This document shows, piece by piece, positions 17,786-27,258 of a stretch of 64,000 bases of DNA (its first letter is position 1; each line of letters starts with the position of its first letter). This stretch comes from Haloplanus natans DSM 17983. GTDB taxonomy: Archaea; Halobacteriota; Halobacteria; Halobacteriales; Haloferacaceae. Position numbers and translations under genes: made by a program. The stretch lies in assembly GCF_000427685.1 (NCBI RefSeq), contig NZ_KE386573.1, positions 2,216,938-2,280,937 of the forward strand. Reading direction: 5' to 3'. Below the pieces are notes generated by a model. The model made no database searches. It was not told the origin of the DNA and saw only the letters and a list, made by a program, of their open reading frames with translations.

Positions 17786-18151
17786 TCAGGTGCGGAACGA
17801 CTCGCCACAGCCACACTCGGAGACGACGTTCGGGTTCTCGACGTGGAAGCCTTCGGCTTGGAGGCCGGATTCGTAGTCGAGGACCGAACCGCCGATGTAG
17901 TCGGCGCTCGCGGGGTCGACGAACACCCGGAGGTCGTGGCGTTCGATGACCCTGTCGTCGGCTTCGGGTTCGTCGTCGAAGCGCATCCCGTAGGAGAGGC
18001 CGGCACAGCCACCTTGCTGGACGAACAGGCGGAGACCGCCGACGTCCGTGTCCATTCCCTCCCGATCCATCAGCGCGAGGGCCTCCGACGCCGCTTCCGG
18101 CGTCACCTCCACGACACCGTCGTTCGCCCCATCGACGCTTTCCGTGCTCAT
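17786..18151 (-). CDS. HesB/IscA/ErpA-type iron-sulfur carrier
   Basis: A 121-residue A-type Fe-S carrier. The three conserved cysteines are visible in QQGGCAG (near residue 49) and the C-terminal SECGCGESF. It receives Fe-S clusters from the SUF system and passes them to apoproteins in the cytoplasm. A GTTAAC element about 26 bases before the ATG suggests a leaderless, monocistronic message. The N-terminus is about 12 residues longer and more acidic than bacterial ErpA. Confidence 0.93.
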   Translation of the reverse strand: MSTESVDGANDGVVEVTPEAASEALALMDREGMDTDVGGLRLFVQQGGCAGLSYGMRFDDEPEADDRVIERHDLRVFVDPASADYIGGSVLDYESGLQAEGFHVENPNVVSECGCGESFRT

Positions 18152-18199
18152 AGAGGTGGATACACCGCCAAGCTTGTTAACCCTGACGGGGAGATGTAA

Positions 18200-18865
18200 T
18201 CAGTCGTCGTTACTTCGGCGGTCGATCGGCACCGGCGGATCCGCACGGACGGTCCGGGCGCCCCGGCGGACGAGGACGCCCAGGCCGTAGCCGACGGCGC
18301 AGACGACGACACCACCGGCGGCCGCCACGCCGAACGCAAAGGCCAGCGCGTCCGGCAGCGAGACGACTCGCTCCCCGGCGTGTGTCGTCACGACGGTGCC
18401 GTAGCGCGTGACTGCGGCGCCGAAGAGCGGGCCGGCCGACAGGAGAAGCGTCGGGAGCACCCCGGCGTTGCCCGCGGCGCTCGCGGCCGCGAGGCCGACG
18501 AGGAGGGCGCTGCCGACGAAGACGGCCGCGTGTGGATCGGTGCCAGCCCACGTGCCGGCCACCCGGTGTTCGAGCGCCGGGTAGCCGGTCGTCGCGGTGA
18601 CGGTCCAGGCGGTCAGGAGTGCAAGCACGGGTGCGAAGGCGACCAACACGACCGAGACGGCGGCCCGGCGCCCGAACAGGAGCGTCGCGACGGGGCCGCG
18701 GGCGAGCCGAGTCACCGGGCCGTGGACGACGGCCACGGACCGGGCACCGAGACGACGCGTGCCCGAGACGAGGGCGGCCACGAGCCACCGCAGGCCCGTG
18801 ACGAGCAGTTCGAGGGTCGACTTCGTGCGATGCAGGGCCGCCGGAACGGGGTTGGAGGGACGCAT
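18200..18865 (-). CDS. Haloarchaeal membrane protein of unknown function
   Basis: A 221-residue protein with a basic N-terminal stretch (about 1-60) and four or five helices after residue 65, rich in Ala, Val and Gly. No family motif was recognised. It ends in an acidic NDD tail and lies 45 bases downstream of hisD on the same strand, so it may be expressed from the hisD promoter. Composition and codon use match its neighbours, which supports it being a real gene. Confidence 0.7.
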   Translation of the reverse strand: MRPSNPVPAALHRTKSTLELLVTGLRWLVAALVSGTRRLGARSVAVVHGPVTRLARGPVATLLFGRRAAVSVVLVAFAPVLALLTAWTVTATTGYPALEHRVAGTWAGTDPHAAVFVGSALLVGLAAASAAGNAGVLPTLLLSAGPLFGAAVTRYGTVVTTHAGERVVSLPDALAFAFGVAAAGGVVVCAVGYGLGVLVRRGARTVRADPPVPIDRRSNDD

Positions 18866-18910
18866 GGGGACGACGGGGGGTTCGTTCCGACGGCGCCTCA
18901 GGGTTGTGGT

Positions 18911-20179
18911 CTACTCGAACCGCCGACGGACGCTCTCGGCGTGGCCGGTCAGACCCTCGGCCTCCGCGAGGGTCGTGATGGTGTCCGACAGGTCGTCGAG
19001 GGCGTCCCGGTCGAGACGCTGGACGGTCGTCGAGCGGAGGAACGTCTCGACGGAGAGGCCGCCGAACCGCTTGGCCCCGCCGCCCGTCGGCAGGACGTGG
19101 TTCGTCCCGGAGGCGTAGTCGCCAGCCGCGACGGGGGTGTACGGGCCGAGAAAGACGCTGCCGGCGCTGTCGATGCGGTCCAGCAGGGCCTCGTCGTCGT
19201 CGGCCTGGATCGACAGGTGTTCGGCGGCGTACTCCTCGGCGAAGAGGACCGCCTCGGACATGGAGCGCGCGAGGAAGACGCCGCTCGCGTCGTGTTCGAG
19301 CGCCGCCTCGACCGTCTCCCGGCGGTCGCAGTCGGGCAGGCGTGCGTCGAGTTCGGCGACCACCGCCTCGGCCAGATCGGCGTCGTCGGTCACCGCGACG
19401 ACCGACGCGTGGTCGTCGTGTTCGGCCTGTGCGAGGAGGTCGGCGGCGACGAAGGCGGGGTCGGCCGTCGCGTCCGCGAGGATGAGCACCTCGCTCGGCC
19501 CGGCGAGGAAGTCTATCTCGGCGTCGCCCCGGACCTCGGCTTTCGCCGCCGTCACCCAGCGGTTGCCCGGGCCGACGATCTTCTCGACGGCAGTCACCGT
19601 CTCGGTGCCGTAGGCCATCGCGCCGATGGCCTGTGCGCCGCCGACGCTGTAGACGGCGTCCGCCCCCGCCTCGTGGATGGCCGCGAGCGTCGCGGGGTTG
19701 ACGTTCTCGGCCGGCGGCGTCGTCACCACGACGTGTTCGACGCCGGCCACCGTCGCCGGGACGATGCCCATGAGCGCGCTGGAGGGGTAGGCCGCGGCGC
19801 CGCCAGGAACGTAGACGCCGACGCGGGAGAGCGGCCGGAACCGGCGGCCGAGTTCCCGGCCGTCGAAGTCGTCGCGCCAGTCCGCGGGTAGCTGTCGCTC
19901 GTGGAACGCGCGGACGTTGTCCGCGGCGGCCTGGATGGCGTCCAATAGCTCGTCGTCGACCGCGTCGTGGGCGCGTTCGGCCGCGTCCGTGATGTCCAGA
20001 TTACCCACCTCGACGCCGTCGAACTCGCGGGAGAACTCCCGGACTGCCACGTCGCCCTCGTCGCGGACGTGCTCGACGATGTCGCGTACGTCCTCCCGGA
20101 CGGCGTCGACCCCGGCGTCACGCTCGAACAGCGCCCGCCGGTCGGCGGGACCGAGCGCTTCGATATCGCGTACTTCCAT
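18911..20179 (-). CDS. hisD: Histidinol dehydrogenase
   Basis: A 422-residue zinc enzyme that oxidises L-histidinol to L-histidine in two NAD-dependent steps. Visible motifs: YVPGGAAAYPSSALMG, LAGPSEVLILAD, QAEHDDHA, and the EEYAAEHLSI plus GDYASGTNHVLPT active-site segments. Length is normal. ATG 20179 is chosen over GTG 20185; a TATA-like element (CTTTTCG) lies about 27 bases upstream. Other his genes are not in the window, as is usual for scattered haloarchaeal his loci. Confidence 0.95.
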   Translation of the reverse strand: MEVRDIEALGPADRRALFERDAGVDAVREDVRDIVEHVRDEGDVAVREFSREFDGVEVGNLDITDAAERAHDAVDDELLDAIQAAADNVRAFHERQLPADWRDDFDGRELGRRFRPLSRVGVYVPGGAAAYPSSALMGIVPATVAGVEHVVVTTPPAENVNPATLAAIHEAGADAVYSVGGAQAIGAMAYGTETVTAVEKIVGPGNRWVTAAKAEVRGDAEIDFLAGPSEVLILADATADPAFVAADLLAQAEHDDHASVVAVTDDADLAEAVVAELDARLPDCDRRETVEAALEHDASGVFLARSMSEAVLFAEEYAAEHLSIQADDDEALLDRIDSAGSVFLGPYTPVAAGDYASGTNHVLPTGGGAKRFGGLSVETFLRSTTVQRLDRDALDDLSDTITTLAEAEGLTGHAESVRRRFE

Positions 20180-20261
20180 GTCCACCGATACCGTCGGCGG
20201 GCGAAAAGGGATTCCGGTCCGGGCGTCGGTGGGGGCGGCGGTCCCATCCCCGGCCGTCGCG

Positions 20262-20513
20262 TCATTCGGGGCGCCTGTAGCCGTGGCCGACGACGAACGC
20301 CACGGCGTTCAGACAGAGCACGGCCGCGAAGGCGAGGGCGTGGGTCGTGACTAGCCCCGTCGCCAGCATGGGGAGGTACGTGAAGGGCAGAAGCGTCGCC
20401 ACCCAGAAGGCGAGAAAACGCACGGGGCGGGCCGCGAGTTCGGCGGCCGTTTGGAGGGCCGGAAGCGGTTCGGCGTCGATACCTGCGAGGGGCGTGGACT
20501 CGGGGGCGGACAT
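20262..20513 (-). CDS. Small two-helix membrane protein
   Basis: An 83-residue protein starting MSAPESTPLAGIDAE, with an acidic N-terminus and two helices (about residues 33-55 and 58-78). An in-frame ATG at 20537 would add eight residues; the TATA-like TATATG at about 20550-20556 lies nearer that codon than leaderless spacing requires, so the shorter form is preferred. No known family was recognised. It sits between hisD and the divergent transporter. Confidence 0.65.
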   Translation of the reverse strand: MSAPESTPLAGIDAEPLPALQTAAELAARPVRFLAFWVATLLPFTYLPMLATGLVTTHALAFAAVLCLNAVAFVVGHGYRRPE

Positions 20514-20800
20514 GGTGACTGGCTCCGTCTCACCCATGTCCGGCCACCAACATATAGGGGGGAAATCGTTGCGCCGTATTCGACTCGTTTCGCACCGTTA
20601 ACGGGACGGCCCTTCGTTTTACAACCGCCTCAAATCGTTCAAAAGAGTTTATACGTGTTCGAGAGCCGGTTTCGAAGCGATCGGGTCGCCTGCAGCTGCC
20701 GTCACCCGGACGTAACCGAAACCAGCCACATCGGCGGCCGATAGTGGTCCATATCAGTTTCTCGACAACTGTTTACCGGACGAGACGGTACTGTCGGTCG

Positions 20801-21898
20801 ATGCGCACGTCGTTGGCCGGCTGGACGGACTCTCGGTTCGACGTGGCCTGGGGCGAGGTGACGGGGGCGGTGGGCGACACCGTGACCGTCCTGCCCATCG
20901 TCGTCGCCGTCGCGGCGCTGACCGATCTCTCCCTATCGCACCTCCTCGTCGGCTTCGCCGTCTTTCAGGTCGTCTGGGGACTTCGCTACGGCCACCCGAT
21001 GTCCGTCGAGCCGATGAAGGCACTCGCCGCGCTGGTCATCGCCGGCGGCCTCTCGACCGGCGAGTACGTCGCCGCCGGGTTGCTCGCGGGGGTGGTTCTG
21101 CTCGTCGTCGGCCGGACCGGGACGCTGGGACGGCTCGCCCCCTACGTCGGCGAACCCGTGGTTCGCGGCATCCAGGTCGGCGTTGCACTGATCCTCCTCC
21201 GGACCGGCGTGACGACCGGACTGGAGACGCCGTCGCTCGCCGGCCTCGCCGTCGTCGTCGCCCTCGTGACGGTCGTTACGGGTCACCGACAGGTGGCCGC
21301 GCTGGCCGTCCTCGGCCTCGGCGCGGCGCTCGCCGTCGGCGCCGCCGGGCCGATGACCCCCAGCCTCCCCGCGGTGGCGCTCCTCGACCCCGCCACCATC
21401 TCACTGTCCCAAAACGCCATCGGCGCGACGGTCGGCCAACTCGCCATGACCGTCGGCAACGCCGCCGTCGCTACCTCACTGCTGGTCGAGGAGTATTTCG
21501 ACGCCGAGGCGTCGCCCGACGACCTCTCGACCAGCATGGGCGTGATGAACCTCCTGGCCGTCCCCCTCGGCGCGATGCCGATGTGTCACGGGAGCGGCGG
21601 CGTCGCCGGAAAATACGCCTTCGGCGCGCGGACCGCCACCTCCAATCTCGTCCTCGGCGGCCTCTACTTCCTCCTCGCCGTCGTCGCCGTCGACGCCGTC
21701 GCGGCGTTCCCGATGGCCGTCCTCGGCGTCGTCCTCGTCCTCGTCGCCGTCGAACTCGGTCGGTCCGGCCTCGATACGTCCGACCCGTATCTGACCGGCA
21801 CCGTCGGCGTCGTCGCCCTCCTCGTCAACGTCGGCGTCGCCTTCGGCGTCGGTATCGTCGGGTTCCACGCGCTGCAACGCGTGCGGAGCGAGGATTAA
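20801..21898 (+). CDS. MOT1-type molybdate/sulfate transporter
   Basis: A 365-residue membrane protein with about ten helices and the two MOT1-family signatures, GHPMSVEPMKALAA near residue 67 and PMCHGSGGVAGKYAFGARTA near residue 262. MOT1 proteins carry molybdate or sulfate; family membership cannot separate the two. The ATG at 20801 is chosen because the upstream reading from 20744 is cysteine- and arginine-rich and unlike an N-terminus. The gene ends in a four-base TTAA overlap with the convergent gamma-glutamyltransferase. Confidence 0.88.
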   Translation: MRTSLAGWTDSRFDVAWGEVTGAVGDTVTVLPIVVAVAALTDLSLSHLLVGFAVFQVVWGLRYGHPMSVEPMKALAALVIAGGLSTGEYVAAGLLAGVVLLVVGRTGTLGRLAPYVGEPVVRGIQVGVALILLRTGVTTGLETPSLAGLAVVVALVTVVTGHRQVAALAVLGLGAALAVGAAGPMTPSLPAVALLDPATISLSQNAIGATVGQLAMTVGNAAVATSLLVEEYFDAEASPDDLSTSMGVMNLLAVPLGAMPMCHGSGGVAGKYAFGARTATSNLVLGGLYFLLAVVAVDAVAAFPMAVLGVVLVLVAVELGRSGLDTSDPYLTGTVGVVALLVNVGVAFGVGIVGFHALQRVRSED

Positions 21899-23514
21899 AA
21901 GCCCGCCGCCGTTCCGTCCTTCCGGGGCTCCGTCGCCCCCGAGATGACGCCCTCGGCGAGGCGCGTGATCTGCCCGCCACCGAAGTCGCCGGGCGGGCGA
22001 ACGGTCACGTCGTGTCCCCGCCGAGCGAGTTTCGGCAGGAGGCCGTCGGGGAACCGGTCTTCGACGGCGAGCGATCCGTCCGCGAGGTAGCGCCAGCGCG
22101 GCGCGTCCATCGCCGCCTGGAGCGGCATGTCGTAGTCCAGCAGGTTGGCGAGCACCTGCAGGTGGCCCTGTGGCTGCATGTAGCCGCCCATGACGCCGAA
22201 GGCCGCCCAGTCGTCGCTGTCGAGGCGGCACAGCCCCGGGATGAGCGTGTGGAACGGTCGCTTGCCGGGTTCGATCCGGTTGGGGTGGTCGGGGTCGAGC
22301 GAGAACGAACTCCCGCGGTTCTGGAGCGTGATGCCCGTCCCCGGCACGACGACGCCGCTCCCGAAGTGGCCGAAAATGGAGTTGATGAAGGAGACGACGT
22401 TCCCCGCGTCGTCGGCGACAGTCAGGAGGACGGTGTCGCCGTCGCCGGGCGCGCCGGGGCCGCCGACGGACACCGAGCCGGCCCGTTCACCCACCGTTCC
22501 GGCCCGTTCCGCGGCGTAGGCCTTCGATCCCAGCGCCGGTACGTCCTCGAACGCGGGGTCGGTGATGTAGTAGTGGCCGTCGTGGAAGGCGCGTTTGAGC
22601 GACTCGGCGAAGTAGTGGACGCGGTCGGCGGAGTCGTAGTCGTACCCCCCGGCGTCGAGTTCCTCCGCGATGTTGAGCGCCTCAAGCGCCACCAACCCCT
22701 GGTTGTTCGGCGGGAGTTCGTACACTTCGGCGCCGCGGTAGGTGGTGGAGACGGGGTCGACGTACTCCGGTTCGAAGCCGGCGAGGTCGTCGGCCGCGAG
22801 GAGGCCGCCCCGCGCCTGCACCGCCTCGGCGATGCGGTCGGCCAGGGGCCCCTCGTAGAAGGCGTCGGCGCCCGCCGTCGCGATGGTGGCGAGCGTCTCG
22901 CCGAGGTCCGGGAGCGTCATCACCTCGCCGGTGTCGGGCGACCGACCGTCGAGGAGGTACTCCTCGCGCGCGCCGTCTTCGGTAAACAGCGTCTCCGCGA
23001 CGGTCCACATGTCGGCGATGACTTCGCTGACCGGGAACCCCTCTGTCGCGTACTCGACCGCAGGATCGAGCGCGGCCGCGAGCGACCGGTTGCCGTGGTC
23101 CGCGACGAGGCGTTCCCACCCGCGGGCAGTTCCGGGGACCGTCACCGCTAGCGGCCCGGCGTCCGGCATCGACGCCGCGGCGGGGTCGACGCCCGAGCGC
23201 TCCGCGGCGCGTTCGCGCACCGTCTCGATCGTTGCGTCGGCGGGCGCCCCGCCGCAACTCCGGAACGCACCCACGTCGCCGTCGGCGGTTCGATAGAGGG
23301 CGAAGGCGTCGCCGCCGATACCGGTGCTCATCGGCTCGACGACGTTCAGGACGGCCGCCGTCGTCACCGCCGCGTCGAAGGCGTTACCGCCGTCCCGTAG
23401 CGCCTCGACACCCGCCTGCGCCGCGAGTGGCTGACTCGTCGCCACCATGCCGTTCCGTGCGTACGCCGTCGACCGACGCGAATCGAAGCGGTCGAGGTCC
23501 GGGTTCGGGTTCAT
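21895..23514 (-). CDS. ggt: Gamma-glutamyltransferase family protein
   Basis: A 539-residue Ntn-hydrolase of the gamma-glutamyltranspeptidase family. The autocatalytic Thr is in GDGDTVLLTVADDAGNVVS, with the upstream MSTGIGGDAF and downstream NNQGLVALEALN motifs; the GSGVVVPGTGITLQNRG segment also fits. No signal peptide is visible, so the enzyme should stay in the cytoplasm, unlike bacterial periplasmic GGT. It may cleave gamma-glutamylcysteine, the haloarchaeal thiol, but that is inference. ATG 23514 is preferred to 23562. An unusual ATTGG/CCAAT-rich region lies upstream. Confidence 0.92.
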   Translation of the reverse strand: MNPNPDLDRFDSRRSTAYARNGMVATSQPLAAQAGVEALRDGGNAFDAAVTTAAVLNVVEPMSTGIGGDAFALYRTADGDVGAFRSCGGAPADATIETVRERAAERSGVDPAAASMPDAGPLAVTVPGTARGWERLVADHGNRSLAAALDPAVEYATEGFPVSEVIADMWTVAETLFTEDGAREEYLLDGRSPDTGEVMTLPDLGETLATIATAGADAFYEGPLADRIAEAVQARGGLLAADDLAGFEPEYVDPVSTTYRGAEVYELPPNNQGLVALEALNIAEELDAGGYDYDSADRVHYFAESLKRAFHDGHYYITDPAFEDVPALGSKAYAAERAGTVGERAGSVSVGGPGAPGDGDTVLLTVADDAGNVVSFINSIFGHFGSGVVVPGTGITLQNRGSSFSLDPDHPNRIEPGKRPFHTLIPGLCRLDSDDWAAFGVMGGYMQPQGHLQVLANLLDYDMPLQAAMDAPRWRYLADGSLAVEDRFPDGLLPKLARRGHDVTVRPPGDFGGGQITRLAEGVISGATEPRKDGTAAGF

Positions 23515-23552
23515 GGCCCACACAACCCGACAGCGACACAAAGTCGTTGGGT

Positions 23553-23646
23553 ATTGGGCCAATCTAACCGAAAAAGCGATCGATTATTGGGACTCTATCA
23601 CTACTTTCGTGTTATTTTTGTCCAATAAGGGCTCAGATCGACCAAT
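23553..23646. promoter_or_regulatory. ATTGG/CCAAT cluster upstream of ggt
   Basis: Five copies of ATTGG or its complement occur in 94 bases (23553, 23559, 23586, 23622, 23642). The first two form the inverted pair ATTGG-G-CCAAT. The stretch is much richer in A+T than its surroundings and holds the ggt promoter. It may be a regulator-binding array. Confidence 0.4.
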
Positions 23647-23724
23647 ATTTTGTAGAAACGCGTCCGGTTCCAAATCGGTAGACCCGTCGGTCAGCCGGTC
23701 GAGAACACGCAGAACCCGGCGCAA

Positions 23725-24009
23725 TCAGTCGATGTGGCCTTCGCGACGCAGTTGGTCGGCGTCCTGACCGGAGTAGCGCCATTCGATGTTTGCCTTCTCG
23801 TCTTGCCACGACCACGGTTCGACGAGGACCACGTCGCCCTCGTTGATCCAGGTTCGGTACTTCATGCGGCCGGGGATGCGGCCCATTCGTTCCTCGCCGT
23901 CCTCACAGCGGACGCGAACGTGGTTCCCGCCGTTGTGTTGTGTTACGACCGCGAACAGCTCGTCGTCGTCGGGCATCCGGAGATTCCGGCGCCCCGTTTC
24001 CTCGCTCAT
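23725..24009 (-). CDS. eif1A: Translation initiation factor eIF1A
   Basis: A 94-residue archaeal aIF1A with an OB-fold ([22 protein letters not shown] through [17 protein letters not shown], read in parts). It promotes initiator tRNA binding at the A site of the small ribosomal subunit. ATG 24009 is chosen over 24015, and a CTTAACC element lies about 27 bases upstream. Haloarchaea often have two eIF1A paralogues; only one is here. Confidence 0.95.
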   Translation of the reverse strand: MSEETGRRNLRMPDDDELFAVVTQHNGGNHVRVRCEDGEERMGRIPGRMKYRTWINEGDVVLVEPWSWQDEKANIEWRYSGQDADQLRREGHID

Positions 24010-24607
24010 AGGCATAATAAGTGGTCCGCACGGTTAAGTCATCGGAGATATCCGATAACGTTTCGCACGGTATCGACGAGTGGCTCGGACCGTCCCGAAT
24101 GGCGCGGCTGAGGGACCCCTCGGCCGGCGTCGACGCGAGTGTCCAGTACCGCGATGCGACCGTGTGTCGAACGTACACGGACACGGTGAGTATTAATACT
24201 CCACCGTGCGCTTGTACTCCGGGTGGATCCACCCAAAACGGACAGAACGACCGACCTGTACGAGGCGGCGACGAAGCTTTCGTGGACGGGTTGGACAGTC
24301 CTGTCGCATGGCATGTCGCAACGGTGGGTGTCACCCACTTCCATCGCCCGTCGACCCCGGCCGCCTCGGCCGTGTGTATCTCGCGGACGTAAAATAATTG
24401 GCGACTGCGGAACCTAAATAAGTTAAATAACGCCCGCGAACGAGAAATTGTTAACCGGTAATTATCGGCCGTGCTCGAACCGATCGACGGGAGTTTTCCG
24501 GACAGTATCGGAGAGTAGGGCTCACGTCCGTCGATCTCCGGGTGGTTCGTCCCGACGAGACTGACGTACAATAAACCGTGTGAGTCCCCGCACCGAACGG
24601 GGAGCCG
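24010..24607. other. 598-bp intergenic stretch with three palindromes
   Basis: No confident gene was found. The stretch contains the eIF1A promoter (24034-24041, minus strand), three palindromes (24188-24201 GAGTATTAATACTC, 24221-24234 GGGTGGATCCACCC, 24324-24338 GTGGGTG-T-CACCCAC) and an AT-rich patch at 24390-24470 that may carry the promoter of the downstream dehydrogenase. A weak 64-codon frame beginning GTG at 24223 lies 28 bases after the centre of the first palindrome. Confidence 0.6.
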
Positions 24608-25624
24608 ATGCGTGCCGCAGCATTCACCGACCTGATCGGCCCGGACGGCATCGAAGTCATCGACGTCGACAGCCCCGACCCCGGCCCAGGCGAGGCCGTC
24701 GTCGACGTCGAGGCCTGTTCGATCAACCACCACGACCTCTGGATTCTGAACGGGGCGTCGGCGATGATCGACCCGTCCGATCTCCCCTTCGTCACCGGCC
24801 TCGACGTCGTCGGCGTCGTCGACGCCGTCGGCGAGGGCGTGACCGGCGTCGACCCCGGCGACCGCGTCGTCCTCTGCCCGAACGAGACGTGTGGCACCTG
24901 TCGGTTCTGCCGCGAAGGCCCCGAAAATCTCTGTGCGAACTACTCGCTTTACCACGGCGGCCTCGCGGAGCAAGCCCGCGTCGCGGCCGACCGACTGATC
25001 CCCCTGCCCGACGGCGTGGACGCGACGACGGCCGCGGCGCTTCCGACGGCCTACCTCACTGCCTACCACATGCTCCGGCGGGCCGAGGTGGAACCCGGCG
25101 ACCTCCTCTTCGTCCCCGGCGCGACCGGCGGCGTCGGCGTCGCGACGATCCAACTCGCCGACATCCGCGGCGTCCGCACCATCGGCACCTCGTCGTCGTC
25201 GTCGAAACTCGACGCCGTTGCCGACCTCGGCGCCGACCACACCATCCATGGCACCGATCCGGACGACCTGCGCGACGCCGTCGCGGACATCGGAACGCCC
25301 GACGCCGTCGTCAACCACCTCGGTGGCGTCTACACGGGGCTCGGACTCGACGTCATGCGCCGCGGCGGGCGGATGGTCGTCTGCGGGCGCACCGCAGGCC
25401 CCACGTCCGAAATCGACATCGCGGGGCTGTTCCGGGGACACAAACGCGTCATCGGGAGCACGATGGGCACACAGGCCGATCTGGAACGGCTGGTCGACCT
25501 CGTCGCTGCGGGCGACCTTGATCCCCGGATCGACCGCACCTTCCCGCTCTCGGAGACGGCCGCCGCGTTCGGGACGATGCAGGAACGGGAGACGCTCGGC
25601 AAACTCGTCGTAACGATGGATTAA
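24608..25624 (+). CDS. Zinc-containing alcohol-dehydrogenase-like MDR protein
   Basis: A 338-residue medium-chain dehydrogenase. The structural zinc loop is intact (CPNETCGTCRFCREGPENLC). The first catalytic position is kept as ACSINHHD, but the usual GHE zinc ligand pair is replaced by GLD (PFVTGLDVVG), so catalytic zinc may be lost and quinone-reductase-like chemistry is possible. The Rossmann motif GATGGVGVATIQLA follows, with HLGG near residue 240. It overlaps the convergent K+ channel gene by TTAA. Confidence 0.88.
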   Translation: MRAAAFTDLIGPDGIEVIDVDSPDPGPGEAVVDVEACSINHHDLWILNGASAMIDPSDLPFVTGLDVVGVVDAVGEGVTGVDPGDRVVLCPNETCGTCRFCREGPENLCANYSLYHGGLAEQARVAADRLIPLPDGVDATTAAALPTAYLTAYHMLRRAEVEPGDLLFVPGATGGVGVATIQLADIRGVRTIGTSSSSSKLDAVADLGADHTIHGTDPDDLRDAVADIGTPDAVVNHLGGVYTGLGLDVMRRGGRMVVCGRTAGPTSEIDIAGLFRGHKRVIGSTMGTQADLERLVDLVAAGDLDPRIDRTFPLSETAAAFGTMQERETLGKLVVTMD

Positions 25625-27255
25625 GCGAGCGTCTCGGTGAACCGGTTCGTCCCCTCGTCGGTCCCGGCGATGACGAGTTCGTCGCCCTCGTGGATCAGGA
25701 AGTCGGCACCGAGGTCGGTGATCACCTCGCCGTCGCGTTCGACGCCGACGACGGTACAGCCAGTTCGCGCCCGCACGTCCGCTTCCCCGAGCGTCCGACC
25801 GACGAGTCGGGGCGCGTGGGTTCGGATCACCTCGACTTGCTTGTCCAGGGATATGACCTCCTCGTCTTCTAAGATCGTCGAGGCGAGCATCCGACCGCTG
25901 ACCGTCGCGAGCGAGAGGACGTAGTCCGCGCCCGCACGATACATCTTCTGGACGTTCTCGGTCTCCTCGGCCCGCGCGATCAGTTCGATCGACGGGTTCA
26001 GATCCCGGATGACGAGGATAGCGAACTCGGTGAGCGTGTCGTCGGGGATGGCGAGAATCGCCGTGCGGGCGTCCTGGATACCCGCTTGCGAGAGCGCGTC
26101 GGGGTCGGTCCCGTCGCCGACCACGTCGACGCCGGGGCCGTCGCCCAGGTCTATCACGACGCTCGAGACGCCGGCCGCCGAGAGCGCACTCGACACGGTG
26201 GTGCCGACCTCGCCGTGGCCGATGACGACGGTCCGTCCCCGACTGAACCGGCGCACGTCGGACGTCGTAAGGTCCTTGAGTTGTTCGAGCTGTGCCTCCC
26301 GACCCGTGACCAACAGAACGGTGCCGTTGTCGAGGGTGGCGTCCGGATCGGGTGGGCTCTCGAACTGCCCCCGGAACCACGCGCCGACGATGTTCACGCC
26401 GGCACGCTCGCGGACGCCGCTCTCGGCGATGGTGCGACCGACCAGATCGCTCCCCCGCTGGATCGGGAGTTCGGCCACCTCGAAGTCCTCGCCGATTTCG
26501 ATGGCCTCGCCCAGCTCCGTGGAGATACCCGTCGTCACCTTCGAGGCCAGTCCCTCGCCGAGGAGCGCGCGCGGCGAGAGCACGCTGTCGGCGCCGGCGA
26601 GGCGGTGGTAGCGCTCGCGCTCCGGGTCGTCGACGACGCTCACCGTCCGTACGTCCTCGGCGACTTCCTTCGCGGTGAGGATCGTGCTCGTGTTGATGGG
26701 GTCGGAGCCGTCGGCGACGAGACAGCGGGCGGCGGGGAGGCGGGCGGCTTCGAGGCCGTCGACCGACTGCGGGTCGGCGTGGATCACGTCGTACCCCTCC
26801 TCGTAGCGATCTTTCGCCCGGTCCCGGTCGGGTTCGAGGATCAGGTGGTCCACCTCCCAGGAGTCGAGTTCGTCGACGAGGGTCTCGCCCCGCGGCGTCA
26901 GCGTACAGATGACGACGTGATTCGTCAGGTCCTCGCTCGCCGCCGTCGGCACCGTCGTCGAGATGGCCTCCTCGAACAGCGGGAAGACGAGCACCGGAAG
27001 CGCCAGGAAGATGAGGACGACGCCCGTCAAGTCCATCACGATGACGAGGACGTTCATCTCCGCGCTTTCCCACGGGGCGTCGGAGCCGAAGCCGGTCGTG
27101 GTGAACGTCTCGACGACCACTTGGAGCGCGTGGAGGTAGCTGATCGGCGATCCCTCGAAGGCGCTCATCCCGGCGTCGTACACAGCCGCGTAGCCGATCA
27201 TCACCCCGACGAGGAGGACGAGGTACTGTGAGGTCCGACGCTGCCAGGTGTCCAT
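25621..27255 (-). CDS. Potassium channel with two RCK modules
   Basis: A 544-residue protein: helix at about 10-30, pore loop with selectivity filter TFTTTGFGS near residue 50, helix at about 68-90, then two complete RCK modules (Rossmann TrkA-N plus TrkA-C) from about 110 to 335 and 340 to 540. The filter reads TTGFG rather than TVGYG. Tandem RCK units form a gating ring inside one chain. It likely controls K+ flow, central to salt-in osmoadaptation, with ligand gating at the RCK domains. The stop interlocks with the convergent dehydrogenase. Confidence 0.92.
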   Translation of the reverse strand: MDTWQRRTSQYLVLLVGVMIGYAAVYDAGMSAFEGSPISYLHALQVVVETFTTTGFGSDAPWESAEMNVLVIVMDLTGVVLIFLALPVLVFPLFEEAISTTVPTAASEDLTNHVVICTLTPRGETLVDELDSWEVDHLILEPDRDRAKDRYEEGYDVIHADPQSVDGLEAARLPAARCLVADGSDPINTSTILTAKEVAEDVRTVSVVDDPERERYHRLAGADSVLSPRALLGEGLASKVTTGISTELGEAIEIGEDFEVAELPIQRGSDLVGRTIAESGVRERAGVNIVGAWFRGQFESPPDPDATLDNGTVLLVTGREAQLEQLKDLTTSDVRRFSRGRTVVIGHGEVGTTVSSALSAAGVSSVVIDLGDGPGVDVVGDGTDPDALSQAGIQDARTAILAIPDDTLTEFAILVIRDLNPSIELIARAEETENVQKMYRAGADYVLSLATVSGRMLASTILEDEEVISLDKQVEVIRTHAPRLVGRTLGEADVRARTGCTVVGVERDGEVITDLGADFLIHEGDELVIAGTDEGTNRFTETLA

Positions 27256-27258
27256 ACC

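Noticed and set aside
20739-20802. Possible degenerate fifth copy of the stop-codon inverted repeat before the MOT1 gene
   Set aside because: It shares only TTTCTCG, AACTGT and CCGG with copy A, the arms do not pair, and it is not at a stop codon.
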